This document shows, one piece after another, positions 51,060 to 63,300 of a DNA stretch of 64,000 nt. The notes under the pieces were generated by a model. That model made no database searches, was not told the origin of the DNA, and worked only from the letters and a program-made list of their open reading frames with translations. A program made the translations under genes and the position numbers. The DNA comes from Gerris lacustris. Taxonomy: Eukaryota > Arthropoda > Insecta > Hemiptera > Gerridae. Where the stretch lies: the NCBI GenBank assembly GCA_951217055.1, contig OX578279.1, positions 24,110,173-24,174,172 of the forward strand. The letters are read 5' to 3'. Every line of letters begins with the position of its first letter. Position 1 is the first letter of the stretch.

Positions 51060-54000
51060 CGGAGCATATTTCGTTGAATGTAGGAAGCTCGCTACGCTCG
51101 CTTCAATAATAATATGTATTTGTTTATTAAAGCAATTCATTTGTTTAATTGGCACTCCTTCCTTTTTTTAAAGAAAAAACGAATAAGCTAGACCAATAAT
51201 TTAACATCCTTGGTTTGAATTGGAGTCGATCTTTCGTTTTCGACTCCAAGAAAATCGCGTTTCAGATTTTACCCGAACATGTATACATTTTTTGTGACAA
51301 AATTGTTCAGTTAGTTAATAATTAACTAAGAAGTGAAGATAATTATAGTTTAAAATTTAAAGTTTAATTACTTTTGTGCCGTTTTATTTTAAAGCGGCAT
51401 TAAAGTATATAGGTATGTGCATTTAAGTATTTCGTTTGATATTTGTGTAGGAACACTTGCTGTCTGCTGTTGTGGAAGTGGATATAGTAACTATGAGTGA
51501 AGACGCAGATTGCAAAGAATTAGAAGGCCTACTTCGTTCTTGGGGAATGGAGAAATTAATAAGCGTGTTTAAAGGTTAGTTTGCTGTTTTTATTAATTTA
51601 CTATACTCTGTCCTTTGCGCAGTTTTGCTAAATGAAACTATGGTGAAGTCAGTCGAAATACTTTCAAATAATTATAAAATTTACGAGTAACCAAAATATA
51701 TAAGTATATATTATGTTTCTTTTATAATTTTTTATATTGCGTATTATATGACAATGTGTGTTTAGAGATGTAAAAAAACTGTTTTTTTTTCTTTTAACTG
51801 GAGTCAATATCATTTCCAAGATATTGTGCATGTTGTGTAACCGTTCTTTATGGAATTTTGTTTCTTATATCAGAGTTAAATAACCATTCTCAATAGTTAA
51901 GCTCTCTCAATATAATAAAAATTAGTTGAAAAAATGCATCTGACAAAAAAAGTGAAATGTGAAAAAAACAAGGGGCTTGGTTTTTTTTGTTTTTTTTTTT
52001 AAAAAAAAAAAATCACACATTTTTCATACAGCAATACAATTGTTGTCAATTAATTTCCAAATTTCTTAATTCTTTTTCTCCTGTTCGAACAGATAACGAT
52101 GTCACCTATGACACATTATTACACCTGACCGAAGGCGACGTTATAAGGCTGATTCCGGCCGTGGGCCTTTGCAGAAGGTTTTTAGTGGAACTAAACAAAT
52201 TTAAATCCAAGCACGGAAAATTTTATGTGAGTACAATACGTTATACTTTTAAATATCATTTAGAGGCCCGTGGTTCAAGCCCGGCGCTGGAGTATAGTTT
52301 TCTCTGTATGTTTCCCGTAGTTAAATAATTATAATTTGATTTAAAATTAAATATTATCATGTTTTTCAAGTATGACATTTTTAGTACATCTTTAGATTGT
52401 TACTCCCTATGTTTTTTTAGAATAAAAATGACTGACTAAATAATTATTAAGACAAAGGGATGTATGTATATTCCAATGCACTTTGGGACAAAGGAATATC
52501 ACACTTCTGTTTTTTACTTTCTCATATAAAGAGAAAGTATTGTGATGGCGCGAAAATTCGATTTTGAGATTTTGATGGATTTACACGTTTTGAGGTCCCC
52601 TGAGTCCAAAAAAATTGGTTTTTAAAAAATGTCTGTCTGTCGTCTGGAGCCTCGACTCTAAAATGTAGTCCATTAGAATACGAATCCAACGATATAAGCC
52701 ATTTTCCCGGGAAAAATCTATTTCCTGAGAAATTAGCTTAAAACGCGGAGGGAGAGAGGCCGGGCTCGATTCCCCGCCCAGGAGAAGTTATTTTTATGAT
52801 AAATGTTGATGAAACGTTCAATAATATTTAAACGTACAATTCAAAACTATAATAAATGGAAAACACTGGGCTAAGTAATTATAAACTTGTATATGAGAAT
52901 GTTTGTCTGAGTTGTCTCGGACCGATTTTTATAAGGGTAGTAACAGTCTAAAGAAGATCATTCCGTATATCTTCTTTAGATTGTTACTCCCCTCTGTTTT
53001 TTCTTATAAGGGGAGTAACAATCTCTTCTCGCATTCTTTAGTTGTTTATTAAGTCATTGAGTAATTTGTATACTTTTTAAAAAATCCTTAAATGATTTAT
53101 TGTTATTTAGTAAAACCACAATGGATCCCTCTTTACATGAGACTTCATGTACGACGATTTATTTTCTTTAATGTTGCTAATTATTTTTATTGTTTTGTGT
53201 AGACACGGGAACGGCAAGAATATGCGGACTTGGACAGTATTGATGGGCATTCGTCCAGTGTGACTGAATCTCCAACAGCTTCCTTGCTAGGGCGTTTTAT
53301 AAGCCAAGAATTTGACCTAGACCCGCCTGAAAAATCCTCATCGGATGGTTTGCTCATAAGCGACCAATTTGCCCCTTCAACTTCGTCATCTCCACAAGTT
53401 GCGGCTCGACCAAAAGCGCAGGAGATTCAGGAGCACGTCAATATCTTTCAAGATGACATTGTGAGTATTACATCTTCAAATAAATATATTATAATCACGC
53501 CTGGGCAAACAGTGGCAGTAAAATGATACAATTGGTTTTCTTTATTACCAATATTTTTTTCTCCCTTAACAATGCTATATATTTTAGTAAAATTTAAGTA
53601 ATAAACTTTCATTGCGTTGGAGATCTTCAATTATGAAAAGAAATCGATTGTTTATAACCTTCAACTTGTAACCTTTCTTTTCTTATTCACATAATTTTTT
53701 CACTTAGATTTTCTTGATTTATCTTAAATAATACTTTCTTAATATTGTTTCTTAAAATGTTTGCAAGTACAAATAAATTGTTGTAAAAAGTTGCAAGTAA
53801 GTAAATAAATAAATTGTTCAATTGTTTTATGCATTAATTCATTCAAAAGTCTTGTCCAGGTAGATGCCAATTGAATTTTTTTTTTTTTTATGGATCACCT
53901 TTATTATAGATTCAGTAATTAAAATTAAATTTAGCTGCTAAGTTGCACAAATAACTATTTATCACATTTAAAGAGTTGTTTTTTTTCTTAAATTTTTATA

Positions 54001-57000
54001 AGTTTTTGGTAGTGTTTATACAATGTTTAAATTGAAATCAAATTATAATTACTATTTACAAAGGGAAACAGACAGAGAAGGCGCTGAACTCTATTTTTCC
54101 CTGTCTGTCTCCCTTTGTAAATAATAATTATAATTTGATTTAAATTAAAAGTGTTTTTTTTTTAATAATTAATTAGTAATTTTTGTACAATTAATAGTAA
54201 TTTTTTTGTAAAACCCTTATATCAACTGCCACTTATAAGTCAATGACTTAGACTTAAAAGGTCTATGATCGGAGAGGCCACCTATCTTTTTGTTCAAATT
54301 TATTTTTATAATTGAAGTGGCATTCCCCTCCCTCCTTTAACATTTGAATTTTGGAATGAAAGAATGTACTGTTACATTTTATGTTAACTTTATCAGAAAA
54401 CCATTGTGCTGTGACAGTTTATACTTGATTTTGTTTCAGTTGGCCACTCTCATTGGCTCAACATTAGAAGGACAGCACCTCCTAAACGAAAAAAATTTAG
54501 GCACCCAGGACAGATCCCGTCTGGGGAGAACTCTCCTCAAGGCCATCCTAGATAAGAACCCTAGCCGGCTACTCACAAAGCAAGAATTTGGGAAATTGGC
54601 ACAGTTGATATCTAATCACTTCCCAACGGAACCAGCACACATTTACTACCACTTCGGACCAAAGAAAAGGGCCACTGGCATTCTTCAGCAATGTTATGAG
54701 TCGTTGAGAACAAAGTACAGGGCCCAAGGCCTGATATCTCCAGCGAGAAGACGTTCCTCATGCTCCTCGCAAAAGTCTGTAGTCGACGTGTCCCAGGACG
54801 AAGAAGAAGAGGAAACAAATAATGATGTAGTGAGAGAACATCTGCAGTGGCTAGAAGGAAACGTGTCCCCGTGGACAATTGTCGCCCACCACTGGGAAAG
54901 TACAACACAACAACGCATGAAAGAGGTCAAACAACCAGGAACCGTCGCAGAGTATTTGAAGAAGTACCCTGCCATTAAGCAGCCAGAAGGATATCATTTG
55001 GTGAGTTCAAATAGAATCTATGTTATTGTATATGTCGTTACTTCTCTTGCAATATGATTGCAAGAGAAGTCTATATTAATATTTCTATTCATTAAATTTT
55101 CTTTATTTACAAATTATATTTTTGTTTCATTTTGTTGTAGCTTCTTAGTGACTTCAACTTCCTTTACCCTGAAAGGGAGCATATACTCTACGATAGGCTC
55201 TCAACCTACAGGGGCAAATTAATCGAAGAGGCGAAGGCCAAATTAAACAGTGGGAGCATAAGAGATAGAATAGAGAAATCCTACATCTCCACCACCATTC
55301 AGTCTATTGAAGGTAAATTTCCCCTTTTCTGGCGATATGTAAAATTCCTGGGAATTTAAAATCAAGGGGATATTCCCTAGATTTATTCATGTGATTTGTT
55401 ATAAATTCCCGGGAATTTATGATTTTTAATGCAGTTGAAGATGGCTAGAAGGTGTAATGACGAATAAAACTCAAGTTTTCATAGGAGACGTTTCGACCCT
55501 GTTAAGGTCATCCTCAGTCCTTTAATAACTATAACATATAATTTATTTTCACATATTAATCTTACTTATTCCACTTTATCTACAAATCTAAAACTAACTT
55601 TACATAAATTAAAACATTTAGTTAAGATTAAATTTCTCAACCTCTATATAATAATAAATTCTAATAATATACTTACAAATTTCATTTTTCATGTCGAATT
55701 TTCCGTTAAAATTTTTTTTTGTGTTCAATTTTATCTCCATAAGAGAAAGTCAGATGTCATGTTAATTAAATTTAATAATTAATTACATCATAAAAAATGT
55801 AATTAATTATTAATTTTAATAATTAATTATAATAAATTTAATTAACATTACATCTGACTTTCTCTTATGGAGATAAAATTGAAAACAAACAAAAAAATTT
55901 TAACGGGAAATTCGACAAGACAAATGAAATTTGTAAGTATATTATTAGAATTTATTATTATATAGAGGTTGAGAAATTTAATCTTAACTAAATGTTTCAA
56001 TTTATGTAAAGTTAGTTTTAGATTTGTAGATAAAATGGAATAAGTAAGATTAATATGTGAAAATAAATTATATGTTATAGTTATTAAAGGACTGAGGATG
56101 ACTTTAACAGGGTCGAAACGTCTCCTATGAAAACTTGAGTTTTATTCGTCATTACACCTTCTAGCCATCTTAAACTGCATTAATTGAATTACAAGGGTGT
56201 ATAGTTTAAATATTTCCTTTTAAATTATTTAAATAATTTAAAGAAATATATTAAATAAAAAATATTTATGATTTTTAGTTAAAGCTATAACCTATAATTA
56301 GTAGTTAATGACCTATGCGTAATTAATTTTTTATTAATTATACATAAATCAATTATAATTAAACTTAATACTAGTTTAAAACGTTATAAAATTAAACGTA
56401 ATAGTTTATTCTAACTAACTTAGCTTGGTTTTTTATTTAATAGCTAAATTTATTACAGAATCGAGTTTATATAAAGGTGTACCCTATAGTACACGTTTCC
56501 TTGTGGCTCTAACATTCCACTCAGGTACTCTTGTGAGGTGATTTTGCTTACTGAATTCATAAATATTAATATGGGTTGTCCTATTTATTTTTCCAGTTGG
56601 GAACGGTCTGTCTGAGAACATTGGAGCCTTACTTCTGATCTCCCACATACTAAAAAGGTATCCCGCACAAGCAAAAACTGGTTGGAACCCATCGAAGGCT
56701 GAGATACGTGATGGGTTTATAACACACGTACCTAACGACTCGCTCCTCAAGCCTTCCATCGAAGAGAGAAGAGAGAAATTACGCCGTCTGGGAAGGAGGT
56801 TCCAGCCAATTGTGTATGGTGTCGGGTCATCTTTATTTAAAGTAATAAGTGCATATGTTGCCTTTGATGACATTATATATAGTTTTCCCAATTTACTTGC
56901 GGCAGTTGATGCGTGTTTTAAAATTATACACGCGACAGGGGCCGAATACTCAGACGAGTCGAGAGACCTGTGGTTCTTTTTACAACTCTGTCTTTTCGAT

Positions 57001-60000
57001 GTTCACACATCATATGATGAACGGTTAATAAATGCTGCAGTAAGAAGTATATCTGCTTCTGTAGGCTTAAAATTGGATATCTGACTTACTGATACGACAA
57101 ACATGTTGTCCTGTGCTTACTGCAAAAATAAATTTGTCCGTGCCCCTGACTTAATTAAACATATTAGGAAAGAGTGCATCAATATTACACGGGGTGAAAA
57201 GTATAAATGCGGTGAGTTGAATTGCTTCCGCTCGTTTAGTAGCCTCAAATCATTTAGAGTCCATTTAAGTAAAAATCATTGCAGTAGTTCTGTCCTTGAT
57301 GTCACAAAACAAAATTCAGGTCCATTAAATGCTGAAATTCAAAATGAAATAGCAATTACTGTTCACACTGTTTCCTTGGATAAAGTTACTAATAATATCG
57401 ATACTAATTTGAGTGTAGGGAATGACAAGTCACTGTCTAGCAGCTCTCGGAATGAAACAAATGCAGTAAATTCGATATTGCAAAAGATGTCTCACTTGAT
57501 ATCTTCTCTTTATGTAAATCCAATTGTTCCCAGGAACATAGTGCAAGTAGTGGTTGATTATTTAAGTGATTATTTTGAACACAAAGAAATAGTACTTTCT
57601 GAAAAATTTGAACGGTTGTGTAACACTGAGGATATACCGGAATCAGTGAAAGCATTTGTTTCTTCCGTTATAGCTGGTGAACAGTCCGACATAGCGAAAT
57701 TTCGATCTGAACATAAACGTTTTTCATACTTTACAGAAGTTGGCACTTATATCAGCTCTTGTGAAATAGTGATAGGGACTCGCTTCGACCAAGTAAGGCA
57801 AGCGGGAATAACTGGAAGACAGCCAATTAATTGTACCATGCAATTATTTCCTTTGTCGTTAATTCTTCAAAAATTCTTTTCCATTAAAGATGTCCTTAAA
57901 GACACTCTGCAGTACATGAAGTACGTGGAGAACTTACCTAGCAATATACTTAGCAATATCATCCACGGTACAGTGTGGAGACAAATGTCTTCATCCTTTG
58001 AAAGCGATGTTCTGAACTTTCCGATAATTTTGTATTATGATGATTATGAAATTTGCAACCCCCTAGGGACTAGAGCTGGTATTCACAAGTTAGGTGGAGT
58101 TTACATTTCTTTACCATGCTTGCCTCCTTATTATTTTTCTATTCTTAATTGTATCTTCACCATTGCTATCTTTCACACAGCTGATAGAGTGTCATTCGGA
58201 AATAATGTGATTTTTCAAAAAATAATTGATTCCTTAAACTCACTTCATAGAACCGGTATCGAAGTGACAACCGATGTGTATGAAGGTAAAATTAAATTTC
58301 ATTTAGTTGCCATCACTGGGGACAACTTAGGATTGCACAGTATGCTTGGTTTTGTGGAAAGTTTTTCTTCCACCTATCACTGTAGAATTTGCAAAGCTAA
58401 CAAAACACAAAGTAGAACAATGATTCATGAAGATGAGTCGTTGCTTAGGGACAAACTTTCGTATGAATCGGACTTAAAGATTGACAATGTATCTGAAACT
58501 GGTGTTAAAGAGAAATGTGTATGGCTGGATTTAGACAATTTTGATCTATTTGATAATGTATCCACCGATATCCTCCATGATTATTTGGAGGGTGTCTGTC
58601 AGTATGTCATGCAATACGTTTTAACTTACCTTGTTATCGAGTCCCAATTGATACCTTTGCCACTATTAACTGCTAAGATATCCTCTTTTAACTATGGGCC
58701 AGACGTTGGCTCTAAACCGTGTGATCCGGTTTCAAACCGCTCAGGGAAATGTCTAACTTTGAAACTATCTGCTTCAGAAATGTTAACATTTGTTAGATAT
58801 TTTGGGTTAATTGTCGGTTACTATGTACCTCAGTCGCTAGAAGAGTGGGAGCTGTACATAACACTTCGTGAACTACTGGATAAATTACTTATTACTGAAC
58901 TCGACGAAGCTAATATTGATCAAGTAAAAATGTTAGTTGCAAATCTAAATGACTTATTTCTTACATTTTCTAAGACTCATTTAAGGCCTAAATTCCATTA
59001 TTTGACACATTATCCTAAGATGTTGAAAAAATTTGGTCCATTGACACAGTTATGGACTATGAGATTTGAGGCAAAGCATAAAATTGCCAAACTAGCTGCC
59101 CGGTCATCATTTAACAAAAGAAATATTTGTAAAACTGTAGCAATTAGAAATCAATTAATTTTAAATGATATTTTTCTTAAGGATAAGCTATTACCAGATT
59201 TCTCATGTGGTAAAGAAAGCCCAGTGACTGAAGAAGTAATTGCATCTTTACAGACCCTTCATCAGGTCATACCTGAAAGTATTGTGTCAGTAACATGGAT
59301 TAAGTTTAAAGGAGTACATTTAAGGCAATTGGATGTCATAACTGTAAAAGTGTGTTCGGAAACTAATGAGGCTGTATTTGCTGTAATAGATAATTTTCTT
59401 GTAACTAATGACAGAAAAATTTACCTAGAATGCACTTACTTCCAGTCACTTGCTTTTGATTACCACTATTATGCTTATAAAGTTGAGAGAACCTTGTCAA
59501 AAGATATACTTTTAATTGACAGTTTACTGTCTCCTATTCCCAACACATTAACCTTCATGCCAGATTTCAGTATGTACATAACTGTCAGGTCGCCGATTGA
59601 TTAAAAATATCTTAAAACTTACATATTTGCACATCTGAAATTTAACTTAAACCCTTAAATTTACATTAAAGTACTTATGGGCAACCAACAATAAAATTAA
59701 ATACGAAAGTTGTATTTATATAACATATAAATAATTAATGTAAATAACTTGTAAACTTTGTAAAAAAAATATTGATTAATACTTTTATTAATTATTTAAG
59801 TAATAGAATGTAAGAAATACTCAATTCATTTAAATTTATTTATTTTAATTAATTTGAACTGTACCAATTAATGCAATGTTTCGAAAAATATTACCTTATT
59901 GTATTTTATTACTTATTGTATAAATTTATATCGATTACTTTATTATTTATTACTTTACTATGATGTCGCTCATTACAGAATTTTTTTTATTACTTACTTA

Positions 60001-60267
60001 AAATTTAATGATGGGTACTAAATAGTGACTTGGATTTATATATTATATTTATTAGGATTTAATTTCGGATTCATAATTTGTTTTCCTTTAACAATTTCAA
60101 AGTTTTCTTTTGTCTTTTTTAATAATTTTCATTCATCTGATATAATTGTAAAATAAATAATAAAAATAGTATACTATAAAAAGAAATTAAATAGTATAAT
60201 TGTTAAATAAAGTAATCATTGGTAAATAATAAAGTGAAGAAAAGTAATTTTCATATTTATATAAATA

Positions 60268-60360
<93 letters not shown>

Positions 60361-63300
60361 AACATAAGATGACTATGTATAATAATATATTATATAATAT
60401 AATGACTTGCATTTATATATATTTAATTGGATTTAATTTTGGATTAATAATTTCTTTTCCTTTAATTATTTTAATATATTTTTTTTTATCCATCTTGTCT
60501 CATTCAACTGTTATAATTTAAAAAAAAAGGCTAAAATAAAAAAAAAATTGTTTAAAATAAAGTAGTATATAAAAAAATATTATAAAATTGTAAAATAAAA
60601 TAATTATTAGTGTATAAAATAGAGAAGAAGAGTAATTTTAATATTTTTATTGTATAAATTTAATTATTGTGTATGGATTTCAATTCAATTTTGTAAAAAA
60701 ATTATGTCTGATTTTCTTCACATTAAGTTAGTTAAGTTGTTCTTGTTTTTTGTATATGCTATCAGAAAATAAAAAAATATTTCTTTATGCTTAATTTATT
60801 TTAATTTTTCGTCAAAACCCTATTCATTATGCATAGAATTACTGTAAATATGCATTGTGTGATGCAAAGATGGCCGTGCCAATTTTGGGCAAAACTGAAA
60901 ACTAAAACGAAAACTATATAGGAAGAAAATAGTTGTGCTATTATAATTTTAGGATTTTGGCTCTTAGCTTAAATCTTAAGATTATAATAGCTCAACTATT
61001 TTCTTCCTAGTTTTCGTTTTAGTTTTCAGTTTTGCCCAAAATTGGCACGGCCATCTTTGCATCATAGAATGCTAGCCATGTATCACAGTTAATCACACCT
61101 GTGAAACAAGTGGCATAGTGCAAGATGTATGCACTATAAACCATGTATTATAGAGAGAACTATAATGCAATACAATGTAACATAGAAAGGTAACTGTGAT
61201 ACTTTTACAGGGGGAGGGTAATTCATAGTAGTATTAACTAAAATTTACATTTATGGTACTGTAATTCTTAGAAAGTGGACAATGTTACACGTACAAGTGG
61301 ACTATGATAAATAGAGATTAATGGATGCTACATACACTTTTTACCATGAGTCATGGCCTGCAACTGTCTACTGCACCATGAAACATACGAGCGTATCTGT
61401 AATTCATGGCCTACAATAAAGCTGCAGTACGGTAATACTTGTACAGAGAGGGTTATTCATAGTAATAATAACTGAGATTTATGTGTAACCTACTGTAATT
61501 CATAAGAACTTGACGATCTTACATGTACAAGTGGCGCAAAAGGACTGTGATGATTAGGGATTAATCGATGAAGCATAGACTATTTACCATGAGTCATGGA
61601 CATACTATAAACTGCAGTACACCGAAACATAGGAGGGTATCTATATTTCTCAGATATGCTACCTGTGATACATAGACAGCCCCATCTATGTTTCATAACC
61701 AGATATCTTCTTTCCTCAATATAGATAACGACTCCATGTTTCATGTGCAAATTCATAATGCAAGAATCATAGAAATCGCATTCTGTGAAACATAGTAGCT
61801 TACCCCGAGTGACCAATTTTAACCAATGAACTATGATTCATATGATTTTACACTTGTTTTGTACGAACATTTTTTTCAGTGAGGACGACAGATGAAGATC
61901 CTAAAATGTGTTAGGAAATCGCTACAAAAATTTAATGAGGGGAAACGCATAATAATTTATTCATTTTAGAAATTTAAAAATAAAATGTCTATAACAACTA
62001 TAGACTTTCAATCAGCTAAAGTAAAATGACTAATTTTTATCTAAAAAGGACAATAATTGAAGATAGTAGTAGATACTAAAATAAACATGGAAAGCACATA
62101 CTTCAGTAGGCACTTATTTAGACTATTAGATCTCTCATGAAAAACGAAAGGGAGTAACAATCTAAAGAAGGTGTAGGGAATGTTCTTCTTTAGACTGTTA
62201 CTCCCTTTATAAAAACAGAAGTGTGATATCCTTTTGTCAAACTACATAGGACTAAACATCCCTTTGTCTCATATAGTTAATTAGACAAAGGAATGTATAA
62301 ATAATTACATCCATTTATATTCTAAACAAAAAAAACCACAGGGAGTAACAATCTAAAGAAGTACCCTTTATAAAATTTGTATTATAATTTCAAGGACATT
62401 TAAGCCAAGTTAAACAGACGAAAAGCTTAAGAAATTATATTATGATTATGTATTGTTTCAGAAGCAGATACAGCACTGCAACTGTATACCAAGTTGCAAC
62501 GACATTAAGTACGATGTGACAGTGAGCAATGCTTTATTACTCAGTGGAGATTTGGCCAAGAGAACCAAGTTAATAAAAAAGCTCTACTCCAATAAAACAA
62601 AAAGGACTTTCAATGAGACTTATTTCAGGTGATATAATGATTCAATTAAAAAGATCTAGAGTAAAATACGCGGAGTACAAGAAAAAACAATAATGTTATA
62701 ATAATAGAAGATTTTAGTCACTTTAAGTATAGAGCAGGACAAATCACTAGCTTTAATTAAAGTTATAGTAGCATACTTTTTTTTTTAATGTGTTCTACAG
62801 TCGTAATTTAAATTATATAAATATATATAATTAAAATTATTTTTACTCGTAAAAACGAAATTATACACAATGAAAAACCTGGAGTAAGTGAGAAGGTAGA
62901 TTTCAAGATTCACAGAACTATCTTAATCAAATAAACTAGTTGTTTCAAATAAACTAAGTTGTTATCCTAGGGAGATAAGACATATTTCACACTCATGATC
63001 ATATCAAGCAACCACAGTAGATATGGAGCCACTTGAGGCGCCCCCCACTCCTGATCCCCTAGGCCAAGCCCAACTCTACCCCCACTCTCAAGGCCACCCC
63101 CCCCCCCACCCCCACCACCTCTGCCCCTCTGCAGGTTTACCACCACCACCTCGATAGTCGAATCCCAGGGAGGTAAGACATGTTTCAAACTCATGATCAC
63201 ATCAAGAGGTTGAAAGAAGTGGCTGTAGAATTTTAAGCAATCATGTCAAAATATTTTTTGGACGTAATTTTTAAGAAATACCCTTATCCGCAGAAAGACT

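Larger units (their letters stand above)
46846..61881 (+). mobile_element. CACTA/EnSpm-like DNA transposon, apparently intact
   Basis: A 15,036-bp element bounded by CACTGAAAAAAAT (46846-46858) and its exact reverse complement ending at 61881. AG follows the right end and precedes the left end, a possible 2-bp target duplication. CACTG/CACTA termini with 2-3 bp duplications are typical of the CACTA (EnSpm) part of the CMC superfamily. Both ends are rich in short motifs of the form CYRTGAWWCATRG: over a dozen at 61075-61860, fewer at 46890-47350 and 49990-50030. Cargo on the same strand is a spliced SAM-domain protein gene and a DDE transposase ORF, both undamaged. Secondary insertions (48585-49793, 50332-51110, 52515-52905, 55429-56180) inflate its length. 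It lies in sense orientation in intron 8 of gene C. Confidence 0.78.

Noticed and set aside
50800..51171. 123-codon ORF with TDRQTDRQ repeats
   Set aside because: Made of an interspersed repeat with an ACAG microsatellite; the same sequence without expansion occurs at 41731-41964.
54612..54975. Two minus-strand ORFs of over 90 codons
   Set aside because: They are shadows of exon 4 of the SAM-domain gene, whose plus-strand frame is conserved in phase with its neighbours.
55470..55530. Canonical hammerhead ribozyme
   Set aside because: GAAA and a stem II-like pairing are present, but the CUGANGA core carries an extra nucleotide before stem II and stem III is unclear; kept only as a hypothesis in the findings.
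57082..57084. The UGA as a sequencing or assembly error
   Set aside because: Cannot be excluded, but the transposase has its own well-placed ATG 18 nt later, so a real stop is equally natural.
57437..57655. Minus-strand ORF within the transposase
   Set aside because: Shadow of the 833-codon frame; no motif.
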